Positions 25,601 to 38,900 of a DNA stretch of 64,000 nucleotides are shown one piece after another. The position numbers were made by a program, and so were the translations under genes. Under the pieces are notes generated by a model that did no database searches, was not told the origin of the DNA, and was given only the letters and a program-made list of their open reading frames with translations. Where the stretch lies: assembly GCA_965178125.1 (NCBI GenBank), contig OZ237764.1:558001-622000 (forward strand). The letters are read 5' to 3'. The stretch comes from Bilabrum cf. latius (taxonomy: Eukaryota; Bigyra: Bicosoecida; Bigyra; Bicosoecida). Each line of letters opens with the position of its first letter. The first letter of the stretch is position 1.

Positions 25601-27595
25601 CGTGCTTCCCCTCCACCCCGCTCAGCAACACGCTGCCCCTGTGTTCCCCACCCACCAGCAGCCCGGGACCGGCTTGCTCGCCCGAGAATGTCACCCCTTG
25701 CAGAGTCAAAGGACCGGTCGTGGATCCAGATACGGCAATAGAAGCATATCGGCTGCTCAGCGCGGAACCTGTCGATCTTCCAAAGTCGCAATTCGTGAAG
25801 GCGGCGTCGCTGGCCATGTCAGCCAAATGGACATCAGTTCCGGCGGGAGTCTCGTCTGCTGTGTCGGCCTGCAGCACCGTCTGCCCGTCAAAGGTGCACC
25901 CTGACACCACAACCGCGCAGTCGTCACACGAATCACCCCCATTTGGCCCCACGGGCGCCTCGTTCGAGATGAAGAGCGCAGCCCCGCCGATACCGTCCAG
26001 CGAATCGAGACCAGCAACCACGGCGGTGCCCGAATCCCCCGGTGGCGCACCTCCTCCTCCACCACCGCCGCCCCCGCCACCCCCCGAAGAGGGGTCATCG
26101 GGCTGCTATATGGTGTTGTTGCTGAACTGGACGTTCCTTGCCACGACGGGCACAAGGGAGGCGTAGATGGCAGCCCCAGACCTGAGGCCGCCATTCCCCG
26201 CGAAGGAACCCCCTTGCACCCGCAGCGACCGGGCGGAGGCGTCTGTCCTCTGCATGCAGGTCTGCTCCACGCGTAAGGCAGCACCCTCTGCCTCGCTGGC
26301 ATAGGACTGCGGGGGCGCGGGCGCCTGCACTGCATTGCCGCTCACCTCGCAGTCCTCCAGCCTCACGTGCGGAGTGCTGATCCGAAGCAGAGAGGATGCG
26401 CCCAGCGGTGCCAGGCCCAGAACCGCCTGGTTCGCGGTTGCATACGCGCCTGCAGCTACCTGCGGCCACTCGTCAGCGGCGCAATCTGCGCCCAGCTGCG
26501 CGCTGATGGCGGTGGAAGCGACGGTTGGCACCCCGGCCTGAGCCACGGACCCGGTTCCCACGTTGTCCGAGAAAACAGAGTCCTCTGCCTCTAGGATTCC
26601 CTGGTCTGACAAGTACACAGCCGGTCCACTTGCTGCCTTGTTCTCTGAGATCGTAGACCCTGTGATCCGGAGCCGACAGCCAGACGGGCCCGCGCCCCGG
26701 CTCACGACAGCCGCTCCGTTCTTCTGCGTGACAACTCCGGTAATGGTGGAATCCTCTACGAGGACGTTGCTCAGGGAGGTATCACCATTTTTGTCGGCGA
26801 CAAAGGCCAAAGGGTTGCACGCGAGACCCGAGACCACCGATGTCCCAGATTCGTGCGACAGGACTAGCCCGCCGGCGTCGTCGTTGCTGTCCTGCGCAGG
26901 GAAAGAATCCTGTCCGTTGATGGTGCTGCCGGTCAGCCGGACGGAACTACCGTGGTGCACATGGACCGCGTTCGTGCAGAATCGCTTCAAATTGAGGTCG
27001 GAAAGGACGACGTTTGTGCTGTACGCCACCTCTATCGCAGAGCCGACGTGCTCCGACTCGATTGCCAGCCCGCTTATGGTTGCTGTGGTGCTTCCATTCA
27101 CAACGAATAATGCTGCAAAGGAACGGATGCAAAATCTGGTGGAGCGCAGCTTCGTTCAGGAAGTTTCACGCCAGACTAACAAGTAGCTAATGACGAAACC
27201 GATTGGAAAGGCAACCCATGTGATAGCCGAATAAAGCCCTCAACCCACTGCGCGCTCGACTAATTCTACTTACATGTATCAATTTGACAATTTCCAGACG
27301 CATGCGCCGAAACTTGTACGACTGGGGTTGCTCCTGGGGTCCTTTTGCGTATTACAACGCCAGGCAACACATTAGATTGCGGGAGCAGCGCGTGAGTGCC
27401 AGGGTGCACGATTACGACATCATTAGATGTTACAAGGCCTAAAATGGTTTGCAACGTCGCCCCGGTCACAGGTGATAGTCCGTTACCTATTCCAAGAGGC
27501 GCTGTGGTGGCGTGATATGTGGTAGCAACAGTAGACTGCATCACACAGATTGCCCCAATACTAAGCAGGAGACAAATCGATGTAAAGCGCAACAT
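13680..27595 (-). CDS. Giant multi-domain membrane protein: beta-helix repeats, GCC2/GCC3-type Cys repeats, multi-pass C-terminus
   Basis: Exon 1 is 27595-27274 and the intron 27113-27273 (161 nt, GTAAGT to TTTGCAG). Exon 2, 27112-13680, is one open frame closed by TGA, giving about 4,584 residues. Roughly 30 in-frame TAGs interrupt it under the standard code (26106, 25431, 24852, 22533, 22062, 20883, 20631, 16338, 14190, 13869 and others). Order: signal peptide (residues 1-25); a very long region of short hydrophobic/Gly-rich repeats typical of parallel beta-helix or chlamydial POMP-like proteins (to about residue 3,300); Cys-rich repeats with C-x-PCP-x-G and CxxC spacing like GCC2/GCC3 (about 3,330-3,800); a transmembrane helix near 3,815; then several more helices to about 4,480 and a short tail. 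This architecture is known from large surface proteins of protists and algae. Ligand and role unknown. Codons UAG-CAG occur side by side at 26106, 16338 and 20046. Confidence 0.85.
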
Positions 27596-28479
27596 AGTTG
27601 ATGCTACTTTGATTCACAAAAAAGTTGGCTAATGGGGTACAAAACCCGCGGCTGAGCTGTTGCGATGTGCGAGAGAGAGACTGGAATTGGTCAAGTATTT
27701 TCTCTTCATCTTTACGAATCACATTTCTAATCGTATTGGATCTCGTTAGATGTTTGGCCAAGGCTTGACGAGATACATAGCCATATCTCGTACAATCAAT
27801 AAGAAAATCAAACAACCAGCGGTGCATCTCATAGGACAGCACCAAACAACCCCCCCCATAGGCCCCAGTGTCGAGGCCGCCGATAGTTGGTACAAAGCGC
27901 CCACGCTACCAGTCCTTTATTTTTGTGCAGAATGAATTGGTAGACTTGCATGCATGTCCACATCGCCTCATCAAGGCCCGAAGACCCGAATCTGTGATGG
28001 GTCGCAAGCTTGGTCGCAACTTGTTGAAGAAGAGGAAATCAATGAAGACCCCCCATGACTGGACCATGAGAATAGCAAGAACTACTACTTTACTTCGACG
28101 AGCCTTCTGACGATAATAACCTATGTGGTCTAGTCCTGCGAGGTTCTGCAAACTGGTATGAGCCGGCTGGTTATCAGCCAGCGATAACAACGCAATTTCG
28201 ACCAGCAGGCATTGGATACAGGTTCTGCCAAGTATGACTTCTACGCTACCGAGACCGTGAAGCTATGCATTGCGCGTTTTGTGGAATACCAGCACCGTGG
28301 TTGAAATTTTAGAAAAGCGAACGTTCGATGAGTACCAGCGAACCCGCCGATATTGGTCCAGATATGACCACCCAGCAGAACAAAGGGTTTACAAACAGGA
28401 CCTGGAAGTCTTTAGCAGGGACATATCCTGTTAGCGACTCAATTGCTTATTTGGAGCTTCTTTCTGGGACAGTTCAGTC
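27596..28479. other. Divergent intergenic region with possible coding remnants
   Basis: 884 bp between the divergent starts of the giant protein and the kinase-like gene. No intact gene can be assigned. Between about 27,980 and 28,450 plus-strand stretches of protein-like composition appear in succession in different frames (NSKNYYF, then NLCGLVLRGSANWYEP, then KYDFYATETVKLC, then FDEYQRTRRYWSRYDHP), separated by stops or frame changes. The minus strand is also open through one TAG between about 28,330 and 27,561. Either a decayed gene, unrecognised upstream exons, or chance. Confidence 0.35.
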
Positions 28480-31400
28480 ATGATGGATCAAGGAAGTGGC
28501 CCCGAGAATTACGGCAACGACGCCGGCGATCTCACGACTTACAGGCCTATGCCACTGGTGTACGCAGGCGGTACCAAGACCATTCTGATCTCACAATCAA
28601 GCGGAAGTTTCATTCAGTTGTGCGAATCGAGCTCAGGTACAGAGGCCGTTCGCCGTCTGTCCGAAACACGTCCTGTCTTCAAAATCGGAGGTTTGATGGA
28701 CAATCGTGACGGCCGGAAGGCAACTAGTCGACGCTTGGTTGCTCTCATTGTGGAGTCCCCTCAAACTGGAGACGATACCTGTGGGGACCATCTCTAGATG
28801 AGCAATGTCTCGCCGCATCGAAACGTTGTCGTGTCCCTATTTCGCAGCATGCAGCAACTACCAGGCTGGATGCAAACTGCCATCCAGGAAATTGATGTAC
28901 GCAAAATGGCTGGCACAACTGATACGTAGGATTATCTCAAGAGCATCCGCTCGGGCGCGGCAGCGTGTTGCGTGACTGGAGTCGAGCCCTTTGAATGCAG
29001 TTTGACTGACTGGATGCGCGACAAGCTTCCCGACATGCCGTATTTCCTAGCTGCTGATGCCTTGTTACAAATTGCACTTGACATCGCAAAGGGCATGCAT
29101 CACCTGCAGCGGCACGGGGTGGTGCACCGTGACCTGAAGCTGGACAACGTGATGTGGGACTCGAAGGGGGGTCCGGAGGGGGTGGGACGCGCAGTGCTCA
29201 TGGACTTCTTGCCCGGCATGCATTCAATCGAACCGAATGACCCCGTCTCACCCGTGGATGCTGCCGATCGAGACCTGCAAACGCCCGAGGCCGGGCCAGC
29301 ATCGGGAGCGGGGGCTGCAATCGGTCCGTCCGGAGTGACGAATGCAAGACCTCGGGGTCATCATGCTGCCGGGGCTGACCTTGCTGTTGAAGCAGTTGAT
29401 AGGCTATCTGCAGAGCATACAGCAGGGGCGGGTGCCGGGGCAGGACACGAAGGCCGGCCGCGCCCTGGGAGGCAGGCAGCCCTTGCCCTGGGGCGCGTGC
29501 TGCAGGAGCTGCTGGCCGAAAGTATGCAGCTCAACCCAGAGATCCGGAGGGCCGCTGAATATGCGAACGCTTGTGGACAATCTGGCGCTGCAGACGCAGG
29601 CGATGCAAGCGCCACAGGGCAATCGTACAAGACGGGCGAGGAGGGGGGGGAGGGCCCCCAGGATGTGCCACCGGGCACGCCCGCCGAGCTGCAGTGCATT
29701 GCAACGACACTCGAAGGACTTCTGTCGCCGGACCCGCACAGCAGGATGGACATTACAGGTGCCATCGAGAGGCTGCGGATGGTCCCCACCCAGATGTACT
29801 ACGGGATGAATCACCTGCTGTCGGGGCTGGTGTGGGAAGACGGCAGCAGCAGCAGCAGCAGCAGCAGCAGAGGGGCTTACACGGAACTGTTTGACGAGGT
29901 GCGAGAGGACGTGGAAGCCTCCAGCCGCCTCGAGGGGGTTCACGTTCTACTACGGCTGGCCAACGGTCTGGAGATTTTGCGGTGGGCTCATTCGTGGGAT
30001 GATGACCCGCGGTTTGATGCGACAGACGAGGAGGAAGACGATCCCAGGGGTCTAGCCCAGCGTGAGAGCCGGCAGGCGCTGATCAAAGCCGTCGGACGTG
30101 CAACCAGTCGTGACGCGAGGCACCTGAAAAGCATGCTACTCGAAGGCAACCACGGCCCTCTGGTCGCATCGCTCCGCAATGCAATGCATGGAAAGTCCAT
30201 GCTCATGAAGGGAGGAGAGGCATGCGACGTGATAAGCGACCTGACCGCACTTTTCAAAGGCGAGATGATGTGCAACCTGGTAGTGTCGGAGGGTCTCATT
30301 CAGTGTGTGGTGGAGCTGCTGGCCTCGTCGCGGTGCTCAGACCGGAAGCGAGCTGCCAGCTTGGTCGCAGACTTCGGTACCGTCCTGTTCAAGCAGGAAG
30401 AGATTGTGGTTGCCTGCGTGCAAGCGAACGCCTTGCCTTGGCTAGGTGGCATGCTCGAGCACGGCGAGCTCATTCATGGCGGGGAGGCGACACTGGCTGC
30501 CAAAGCCCTGTTAGCGATCGTGTAGTAGGTTGATATCGGAGGCAAGCGGCAAGTGGTACAGGCGGGCTGTTTGCGCGGCCTAGCCCGCGCTCTCTCTCGC
30601 CCAGGAACCCCAGCATTCACGGAGTCTGCCAATGTCGTTCGACGCATTGCCAACGAATCGCAAGACCTGAGACGAGCCGTCGTGCAACAGGACGGGATGC
30701 TGATCGGCGTCATGGACGGATTCGGGCGCGCCGATCACGACTCTGCGGCTGAGTACATCGAGACTTTGATTGCGCTTGGGACTGGCGACGATGAAGCCAT
30801 GCTTTCCCTGCTTGATGCCGGCGGTATAGACGTGGTAGCAAGGGCGATGCGCAGCGGCGCGGGGTGCGTGGAATCCACTGCGCTCAGGGCACTCTCTACA
30901 CTGATCGACTGTGACAGCTCCCCCCTGCGCCATACGCTGCACCGCCATGTGCTGCAGACGGACATGCTGCCTTCCTTGGCACTATCACTCACATCCTAGC
31001 GGGGCATCGATTCTTTTTGGGCAACGAAATCGCTGCTGCACTTGGCGAAAGGCAACGATGAGGCGAAGCGTAGGATCGTTGCCTCTGGCGCTCTGCCTGG
31101 CATCGTCTGGATCATGCAGGCTGGCAAATTGGAAGAATCAGAAATGGCCATCAGGGTGCTGCAGCACGTGCCGTGTACCACGGACGAGTGGAAGGAGCTC
31201 GCCGACCAGACCGATGTGATGCCCGAACTTGTTCGCTTGCTCGAGTTCAATAGCCACGGAGTGGCACGTTAGGCCGCCAAAGTCTTGGTTCGGCTGTCAG
31301 GCAAGACGCTCGGGCTTCTAGATATGGTGCGCGGTGCTGACCCATTTCCATCGCTAGTGCCATTGCTGACGAAGCCAGGCTCAAAGGACGCCCACGTTGC

Positions 31401-32838
31401 GATTTAGGCACTGCATGCAGTATTAGAGGATGTGTAGAGCCTAAACAAGCTGAGAGAGATCAAAGACATTGTTCCAAGCCTTGTAGCGCTGCTAGGGGAC
31501 CGAGCGACACCACCCGAGGACATTGCACGTGGAGTCAAGGTGTTTGTCGGAATCATGTCTGCTAGAAACGATATCGTAAGGAGCCGGCTGCAAGATGAGG
31601 CCCTGCGTGCTGGCGTGCTTGGAGCTGCTCGTGGGCTTCTCTCCCAGCGCCGCGAGAGCCACCTTACGGTGGCAGCTCTGGGGTTGATATCATCGGTTCA
31701 AGGCAAGTGGTCGGCCGCGATTCAAACGCTGGATCAACGAGGAGCAGAGGTCATCGTTGCCTATCTTGACTCCAACGACCGTGCCGTGCGCTTCGCAGCG
31801 GCAAGTACCCTCACAAGGATTCTTGCAGACACCTACGAAGAGAGCAATCGCCCCGATTGCAGGGGGTAGGTGCTTGCGTCCATTCTTGGGGCCGGTGCCG
31901 TCCCTGTCACGATTCGAATGCTCCAGCGCTACTTCGACGACAAGGACGTCCGAAGCTCGTTTAGTTAGCTCCTCTTGCTAGTGCTGGACAGATCAACCGA
32001 TGGGATGGCAGCGGTGGTGTCGGGTGGCGGCGTACCTCTGCTGGTGCAATAGCTTTCGCTGTACCCGCAAGATAGCTAGGCAGCAGCATATGCAGCAATA
32101 GCGGTCACGTAGCTTTTGTCTGGACCGCAATGGGCAGTCGATGCAGTGCTGGAAGAGGGCCCATTCCAAGCACTCATCAAGATGATCCAGCCAGGGGATG
32201 ACGCCACCGGCGAGCTGGACCCTGCAGCCAAAGCTGCTGTTGAAGCACTTACGTCAGCTGCTAGAATTGGCGATCATTTGAAGCGTGCAATTACTGAGCT
32301 TGGATCGGTCCCTTTTCTTGCAAGAATACTCGGCCATGGGAAGTTTGATTTCCGTGACGCAGCTATCGACTGCCTCCTTGAGCTGAGCTCTGGGCCGGAG
32401 CCCGTTCAGGTCGCAGTCGCGGATGCAAAGGTGCTGGATGATCTGGCCAGAGTAATCATGCCTCCCATTACGACTTATGGTACCCGCGAACGAGTCATTA
32501 TCCAACTTGCGAGAAATCTAGTTTCTCGATCTACAGCAGTGCGGCACGCTGTCTCACAGTCTAAACTGTTTGGGGTGCTCGTTACGCTGCTGTAGGACTC
32601 CAGCATGGAGGGATCCAGACATCTTTTGCAACAAACGGTTGCGATCCTGACAAGAGACCCCGCAGCAATGCGTCAGCTTGACGGCATAGTATCGCCGCCT
32701 AGTTGGGGCACGATCCTGTCCCAGCTGCAGGAGAACGTGGATGCAGGAAGTCACCGAGCCCGAGAGCTACGCGACAGATTGCGTAGCTTTGGGTGGCATT
32801 AGGTGAATGAGGAAGGGGGTGATGGCGATTTGGGATGA
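28480..32838 (+). CDS. Protein-kinase-like domain followed by armadillo-type repeats
   Basis: A single frame of 1,452 residues closed by TGA at 32836-32838, with at least 15 in-frame TAGs (28795, 28927, a TAG TAG pair at 30523-30528, 30997, 31270, 31867, 32593, 32800 and more). N-terminal part: HRNVV block, then HRDLKLDN at about residue 215, a catalytic loop with the Asp and Asn expected of a kinase. The metal-binding DFG position reads DFLPG, so the Gly is not where expected, and no clear glycine-rich loop is visible; it may be a divergent kinase or pseudokinase. The C-lobe is recognisable by ALALGRVLQELL and a DPHSRMD block after a long Ala/Gly insert. A poly-Ser run sits at DNA 29843-29871. 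From about residue 530 to the end, repeats of armadillo/HEAT character (AAKVLVRL, ALRALSTL, VPSLVALL) follow. Several UAGs precede AAxxL helices, where armadillo repeats often have Gln. The start is the first ATG of the frame; upstream exons are possible. Confidence 0.8.
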
Positions 32839-32955
32839 GATAATCCAATTCTGTTGGATCTGGATGTGCCCGTGTCCGAGCAACGTAAGCATCCGGATGC
32901 ATGTATGGTATAAGACAAGTTTTCTAATTTGATCCAAGCTATCCGATGCGAACCG

Positions 32956-35900
32956 TCAGAATGCGTCTGAGTCCCTCTGGCTGGTCTCCCCTGATACCAA
33001 AGGCCCGACTCCTCTCGCCTGTCGCCGCCTGTGCGCTGCGGCCATGGCCGCCCTTGCCCTATCCCTCACATCTTGGTTGCTCGTCCTTTCGCTAGAATTC
33101 CTGCCTATTTCAGAAACGCCGCTGCTAGTGTAGCTACGGCTACTGCTCGAGGCCACTGCCGATCGACCAGGTGTGAGCAAGCCAGCTCCTATCACTCTCC
33201 ATTCTGAGCTGCCACTGGCACTCAAATGAGCATCACCTCGCATCGGCAGCTCCTTCGGCACTGGAGTGCTTCCACGGCTACCGGTGCTGCTCTCTGCATC
33301 GGAACTTGCTCTCCCCCCTACAGCCGACCTGCCTGGCTAGAGCAATCCCGGCCCTGCACCGCTCGTGCCAGTGCTCGTTGTGGCTGCAAAGTCACCACCG
33401 TGTGCAAGCAGATCGCGAATCTGCTGGCCCATGTAGCCATCCTACTGGTACTCAGCATGCTGACGTTCGGGCCCTGCTCTCTGATTGCCGGGCACTGCAA
33501 AACCACCTCTTGCTCCAGCCGGCGGAGGCAAAGATCCGAAATCTACGGACGACATCGTGCTACTTTCTACCTCATTCGAGATGACCCGATCGTGGCCGCG
33601 GTCCCGCGTCCCGGAGTCACTTGCGCCGCGGCTATCATTTCCTTCGCTGCCATGAGAATGCACCAACCCAGGCTGTGCTTTGCTTAGATCAGGTAGTCGT
33701 GCCTGCTGCCACTCTGATATGGGCACCTCAACGACCCCCTAAACAGCCACCATGGCCGGGGCACTGTCAGAAATACCGTCGTGGATAGCCTGACCCGTCT
33801 AAGCCACGGGTACTGCTTCCATGACTACGCCTGGCCTCGGCATGCTGTCAGCGATCTGGCTCCCTCTGCGCCCCGTGGCACCACCACTGATCACGAAATC
33901 GCTGTCGATGCTGTCAGCCCTCCAAGAAGACGAGGACTAGGACGATGATGCCTGTGATGACGACTGCATTGCGCGACCATCGCCAGCGGTACCTCGCTAG
34001 GATGCTGCACGGTGCTCCTCCGTACCAGGTCGAGAAGTGGGTGTGGCTTCTGCCGCCCGCAGCTCCGATGGCTGGTCCTCCTTCGTCGCAGTGTACTGGT
34101 TGCTTACACCCACTGCCGTGTCGGATGGCGCCACGGCCAGGTGTGCTGCATGCTGTACAATGCGGCACACGTCGTCGTCAGCGTCCAGCTCAGGACTACT
34201 GACGTGGTCATCACCGTGTTGGCTGTCGGCGTTGACTGCAGCCACGTGCTCGGACGTTTGTTCCCATGCTTGCTTCCCCTAGCTCCCGAAGCCCGCACCC
34301 TTAGAGTTTGAATCCTACTATTCACTACATGGTGCCTGCTCCCGAGCTCGCAGTTGCGAAGCGCGCTCTCCCTGGCCCCCTCCCTCGATGCTGGGAAACA
34401 CCGCACTGGCGCCCCTGGTAGTGTCTGTATGGGATGGGGCGGGCGAACATGAAGTTCGGTCTACATTTCCAACGGACTTGCTCGTCACACCTTCACTCCA
34501 TGACCCAGCCTGCTCTGCACTTAACTCCCCCGGGCCATTTGAGCGATACCCAGCTGGAGTACTACCACTGCCGCTGCTGCTGCTGCTGCTGCTGGTACTG
34601 GCTTGTGCACCAGCCGATACTCCGTCGGACCGCAGTTGCAATGATCGAGCGGGCAGCACTGCCAAACCAGAACCAATGCTGCGGTTAGATTGGTGTGATA
34701 AGCGCGCATGTCTCTCACGATGCTCCTGCTCCTAGCCAAGTGACTGTCCGCCCATGGCCTCCACCGTATTGCCCTTGCTGTCGCCATGCTGCACTTGCTT
34801 GCAGACTGCTCCCATTGGGTTTCCATAGCTATCGTACTCAATGACGACCTGCTAGCTCGGGATAATGTCGCCGTCGGCGTCCAGCTCCGCAGTACCAGCC
34901 CTTGTCCCCGGCGTGCTGTTGGCTCCAGCTGAGCGACAGCGAGGGCTGGATGCTTTCTAATCCAGACCAACAGGCGTGATTGAGGCCGAACTCTTCGATC
35001 GATCGTCCTACTACTCCCCATCGTCCCGGTCGGCACCCGCAGCTACGTGCCGCGCATATGCAACTAGTCCAGCAATGAGAGCAACGACTAGGATGGCACC
35101 CACTGCGCCGACTGCGATTGTCAACGCCATGGACTTGCGACCGTCTAGGCCACCTGCACCCACGCTGATGCCGAATGACCCATCTGCATCATCCGCTTGC
35201 GCGTCGTCTTCTTCACTGAGTTCACCAGACGGAGGTGGAGGTGTAGAAAAAGGAGGCACGTATAGTGACCCATCAGGTGCTAGCACGAGCCCGCCCACCG
35301 CGGTGTTCTGCAGCAGACTGGCAGAGAGATCCACGAGCGACAACTGCCCAATGGAAGCTTCGCTGATCGCAAGCTGCAGAGTCTCCACGCCTGCAGTTAC
35401 TGCATCCTCGTCGCCGAGCCGAGCCGAAGCAGCCGCTTGGAGAGAAGCCAGAGCAATTCGAGGATCGCCACCAGCGGCACTGGAAGCGTTCTCCATCAAA
35501 TTAGGGGGTTTAACACTTGATGAACTGATCAATGACCCGCCGGAGGATGTACCATTCTGCAACTGTCCTGGCAGGGGAGATGCACCTGCGGCTGGAGAGT
35601 GCCAACGACCTGGGTGCATGGCAAGCCTTAGCTCCACAGCGTACGCGACTAGCACTTCGTCCACGACCGTGGGCGTCCCGCCAAACTGCTTGCCAGTGGG
35701 ACTGGCGGTTCCGTTCTAATTCGGATCGGGACCAAATCCAAACTGTGGTGGCCCGAATCCGATCTATACCCGGCGTCCCTCATTCGCTTCGTCGTTGCTA
35801 TTGATGCCAATACCTTCAGGTTGGGCATGTGTGACCCGCTGGGGCCGATCCACGCGAATACCTAACGAGCCCAGCACGTCAGCAGCAGACGGAGTGCCAT

Positions 35901-38900
35901 CAAGTGAGTTGCCTCCAACAGATGCCACTGCAACCACGGCTATCGCACCGGTCTGGTAGCTCAGCCTGCCGCCAGACCACACGATTCCAACGCTAGGGAT
36001 GCTCCCATCAGTGGCGAATCCAAGCACAGCCATCAAGGCCTGCCCGCATGCCACCTACAGCAGCTAGACAGACGTCATGTTCCCGTCTCTGATTCCAGCC
36101 CCGTCAATCAAGACGAATTGCATGGAGCCCGTCACATTCGCCTTCACGATTGCAACGGTACCTTGGCTAGGAAAAGGGGTGATACTCGGCGATTCTGCAG
36201 GTGTTAATGATGGTGTTGCTGAGTGAATGCTCAAAGCGCTTTGTGTTGGGTTGGTTGTCACGCTACCAGTGGGGCTGCTGGTCCGTGATGTGTTGCCAGC
36301 AGTAGGGGGTGAGACGCTGGGTGCCATGCTGCCAGTCACAGGCAGCGATCCACTTTGTGTCGGGCTCTGGCTTAGAACTGGACTGATCACTGGGTCGAGC
36401 GATGCACCAACTGACTCTTTACCGCTTATACTCGGGCTGGCGCTGATCGATGGGCTTGTACTGCTGCTGGTACTCGGGCTGGCGCTGATCGATGGACTTG
36501 TACTGCTGCTGGTGCTGGTGCTGGCGCTGATCGATGGACTTGTACTGCTGCTGGTACTCGGGCTGGCGCTGATCGATGGGCTTGTACTGCTGCTGGTACT
36601 CGGGCTGGCGCTGATCGATGGGCTTGTACTGCTGCTGGTGCTGGGGCTGGCGCTGATCGATGGGCTTGTACTGCTGCTGGTGCTCGGGCTGGCGCTGATC
36701 GATGGGCTTGTACTAATGCTGGTGCTGGGGCTGGCGCTGATCGATGGGCTTGTACTGCTGCTGGTACTCGGGCTGATCGATGGGCTTGCACTGCTGCTGG
36801 TACTCGGGCTGGCGCTGATCGACGGGCTTGTACTGCTGCTGGTGCTGGGGCTGGCGCTGATCGATGGTGTTGTGCTTGGACTGGGTTCGGCTGTAACCGA
36901 TGAGATCGCGGAAGTAGAAGGTACTGGCCGTCCAGAGGGCACGATCAGCCCGTTGGTGCCTGCAGCCAGGCACCCTTGCCCCGCAGTGGCACCCTGCTGC
37001 ATCCCCCAGAGAACAACAGCGCCTATCTCACCGCCAGTGTCTTGATTTCGGTGGCCAATCGCCCCAACAGCGATCACAGGATGTTGACACCCGGTGAAAT
37101 TCCCGGTGGCAAGGGAAGTTGCTAGCCGCGGGGCACCACCCAGATTCAGTGCGTTGGAGGTGCAGCAATCCGCGGATACAACCTCGTTGTAGCTAGGCAA
37201 GCCGGTTTCCTTGTCAAGACCAAGTACGTGGACTGCACCCGAGCTACCATAACCGCCTACAACAGCCTGGTCTCGCCCCACCAGCAAGCCGTACCCATCA
37301 CCTCCCGATGGATCCGGGATGGATGCCAGGCTGCTGCCGAACGACGAGTACTCCGTCGGCACTCCGTTTACGTTTGTTGAATTAAGCACAACGACTCGGC
37401 TGACGTTGGCTGGCAAGCTAGAGCTGATTCCCTCTCGGAACAGAACGTACACGCACACCCGCGGCTGCAATGTATCGCTCTTCAGCTCAGACGTCAAGGC
37501 TAGCTCATTCCACCCATCTTGATTGGCATCACCAATCCAAGCCAGCTCCATACCGAAATTGTCGGAGCGGTATGTGCTGCTGATACCCAGCAATGGAGAT
37601 ATGGGAGCTCCGTCCGCGGCATCGATGAGTTCTGTGTGGAGCACATACCCAGTGCCATTGAGTGCCAGAATGAAGACGGCACCGCGCTTGCTACCGCTCA
37701 CAGAAGCAAACCGCTGAGCTCCCACAGCTAGCAGTGCTGCACAAGACCCCGTGCATCCCAGGTCGGGACTGCTGTCGCGAGGCAGTGCTGCAAGCGCAGA
37801 TCCGAACCCGGTCTGTCTCTCCGCTGACGACGATAGGCCGTCAAATCCATTGGAGCCATGCTCGATCACCGCAAACTTTGACACGGTGCCGATACTCGTC
37901 AGCCACACGAGGCTCACACCGCCGAATGGCCTCCCTGCCCCAGCATCGTGCCTCCGTGCACCGATTGCGAGAACGTGCCCTGTCCCCTAGCCTGCGAGCT
38001 CGCCCAACCCAGCCAATGCACTCCCAAAGTTCGCATCCGAGCCACCGCGGATCCCGGCGCTGTATCCGTTAGTTCCTCCTACTTGACGTATACCGACAAT
38101 GCTACCATCCCCTGCCTGACTCGTGCGAAGCACAAAAACGTCGTTGTTGCTTCGTTCAGTCACAGCCATGTCATCTGTACCTGAACCGTCAATATCTCCT
38201 ATGTTGGCCACATTCCCACCAAACTTGCCCCCTGTGCTTGGAAGAGTGTTTAATGCCGCTCCCTGCGACCCACTTGCCAGCAACCTGAACCAAGTTGGAA
38301 TCTACAAGGGGGCAGGTGAAACACTAGTGCTGGCGCTGACCGATAGGCTGGGGCTGGCGCTTACACTTGGGCTGAGGCTAGTGGTCGGACTGGTGCTTGA
38401 GCTTTGTGTCGTCGAGGGGCTCGGGCTCGGACTAGGGCTCGAGAAACCACTGGAAGATGGACTGCCCGTACGTGGCACCGGCTACTACGCTCCCATGGTG
38501 CTATCCAACAGCAAGACACCTCCAATTTCATTCCCATGGCCATCGATGTGTGACCGCGCCCCCGCAGCCACCACGAGCCTCGACCCCCCGGAGAAGTTCC
38601 CTACTGCAATGGACGAGCCCATCCTGGTGCTGTGCCCACGATGCAGGTGGGAAGGGTCCGGTCTATCATCATCGCAGCAGTCCCACGTCGTCGCGTTTGC
38701 GTAGGATACACGGCCAGTGTCTGGGTCGAGTGCCAGCGCCCACACTGCACCTGCCTGCTCCAGCGATGGTCCCGGGTACGATTCTTGGCCTACCAGCAAC
38801 CCGATGCGAGTCCCGCAGCTACCAGAAGGGTTCGGAATATCCGCGAGACTGCTACCAAACCCAACTGCGCTGTGCAAGCGCGGCACCGTCGACTCATTCA

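Noticed and set aside
28795-28797. UAG meaning leucine, suggested by a hydrophobic position in the kinase-like domain and by L-x-GK in the RT
   Set aside because: These sites are weakly constrained; the three paralogous Gln pairs and the Gln-run context are more direct. Leucine cannot be fully excluded without peptide data.
36227-37045. Plus-strand Leu-rich ORF of 272 codons
   Set aside because: Antisense of the stalk of FG-GAP protein 1; same reason as above.
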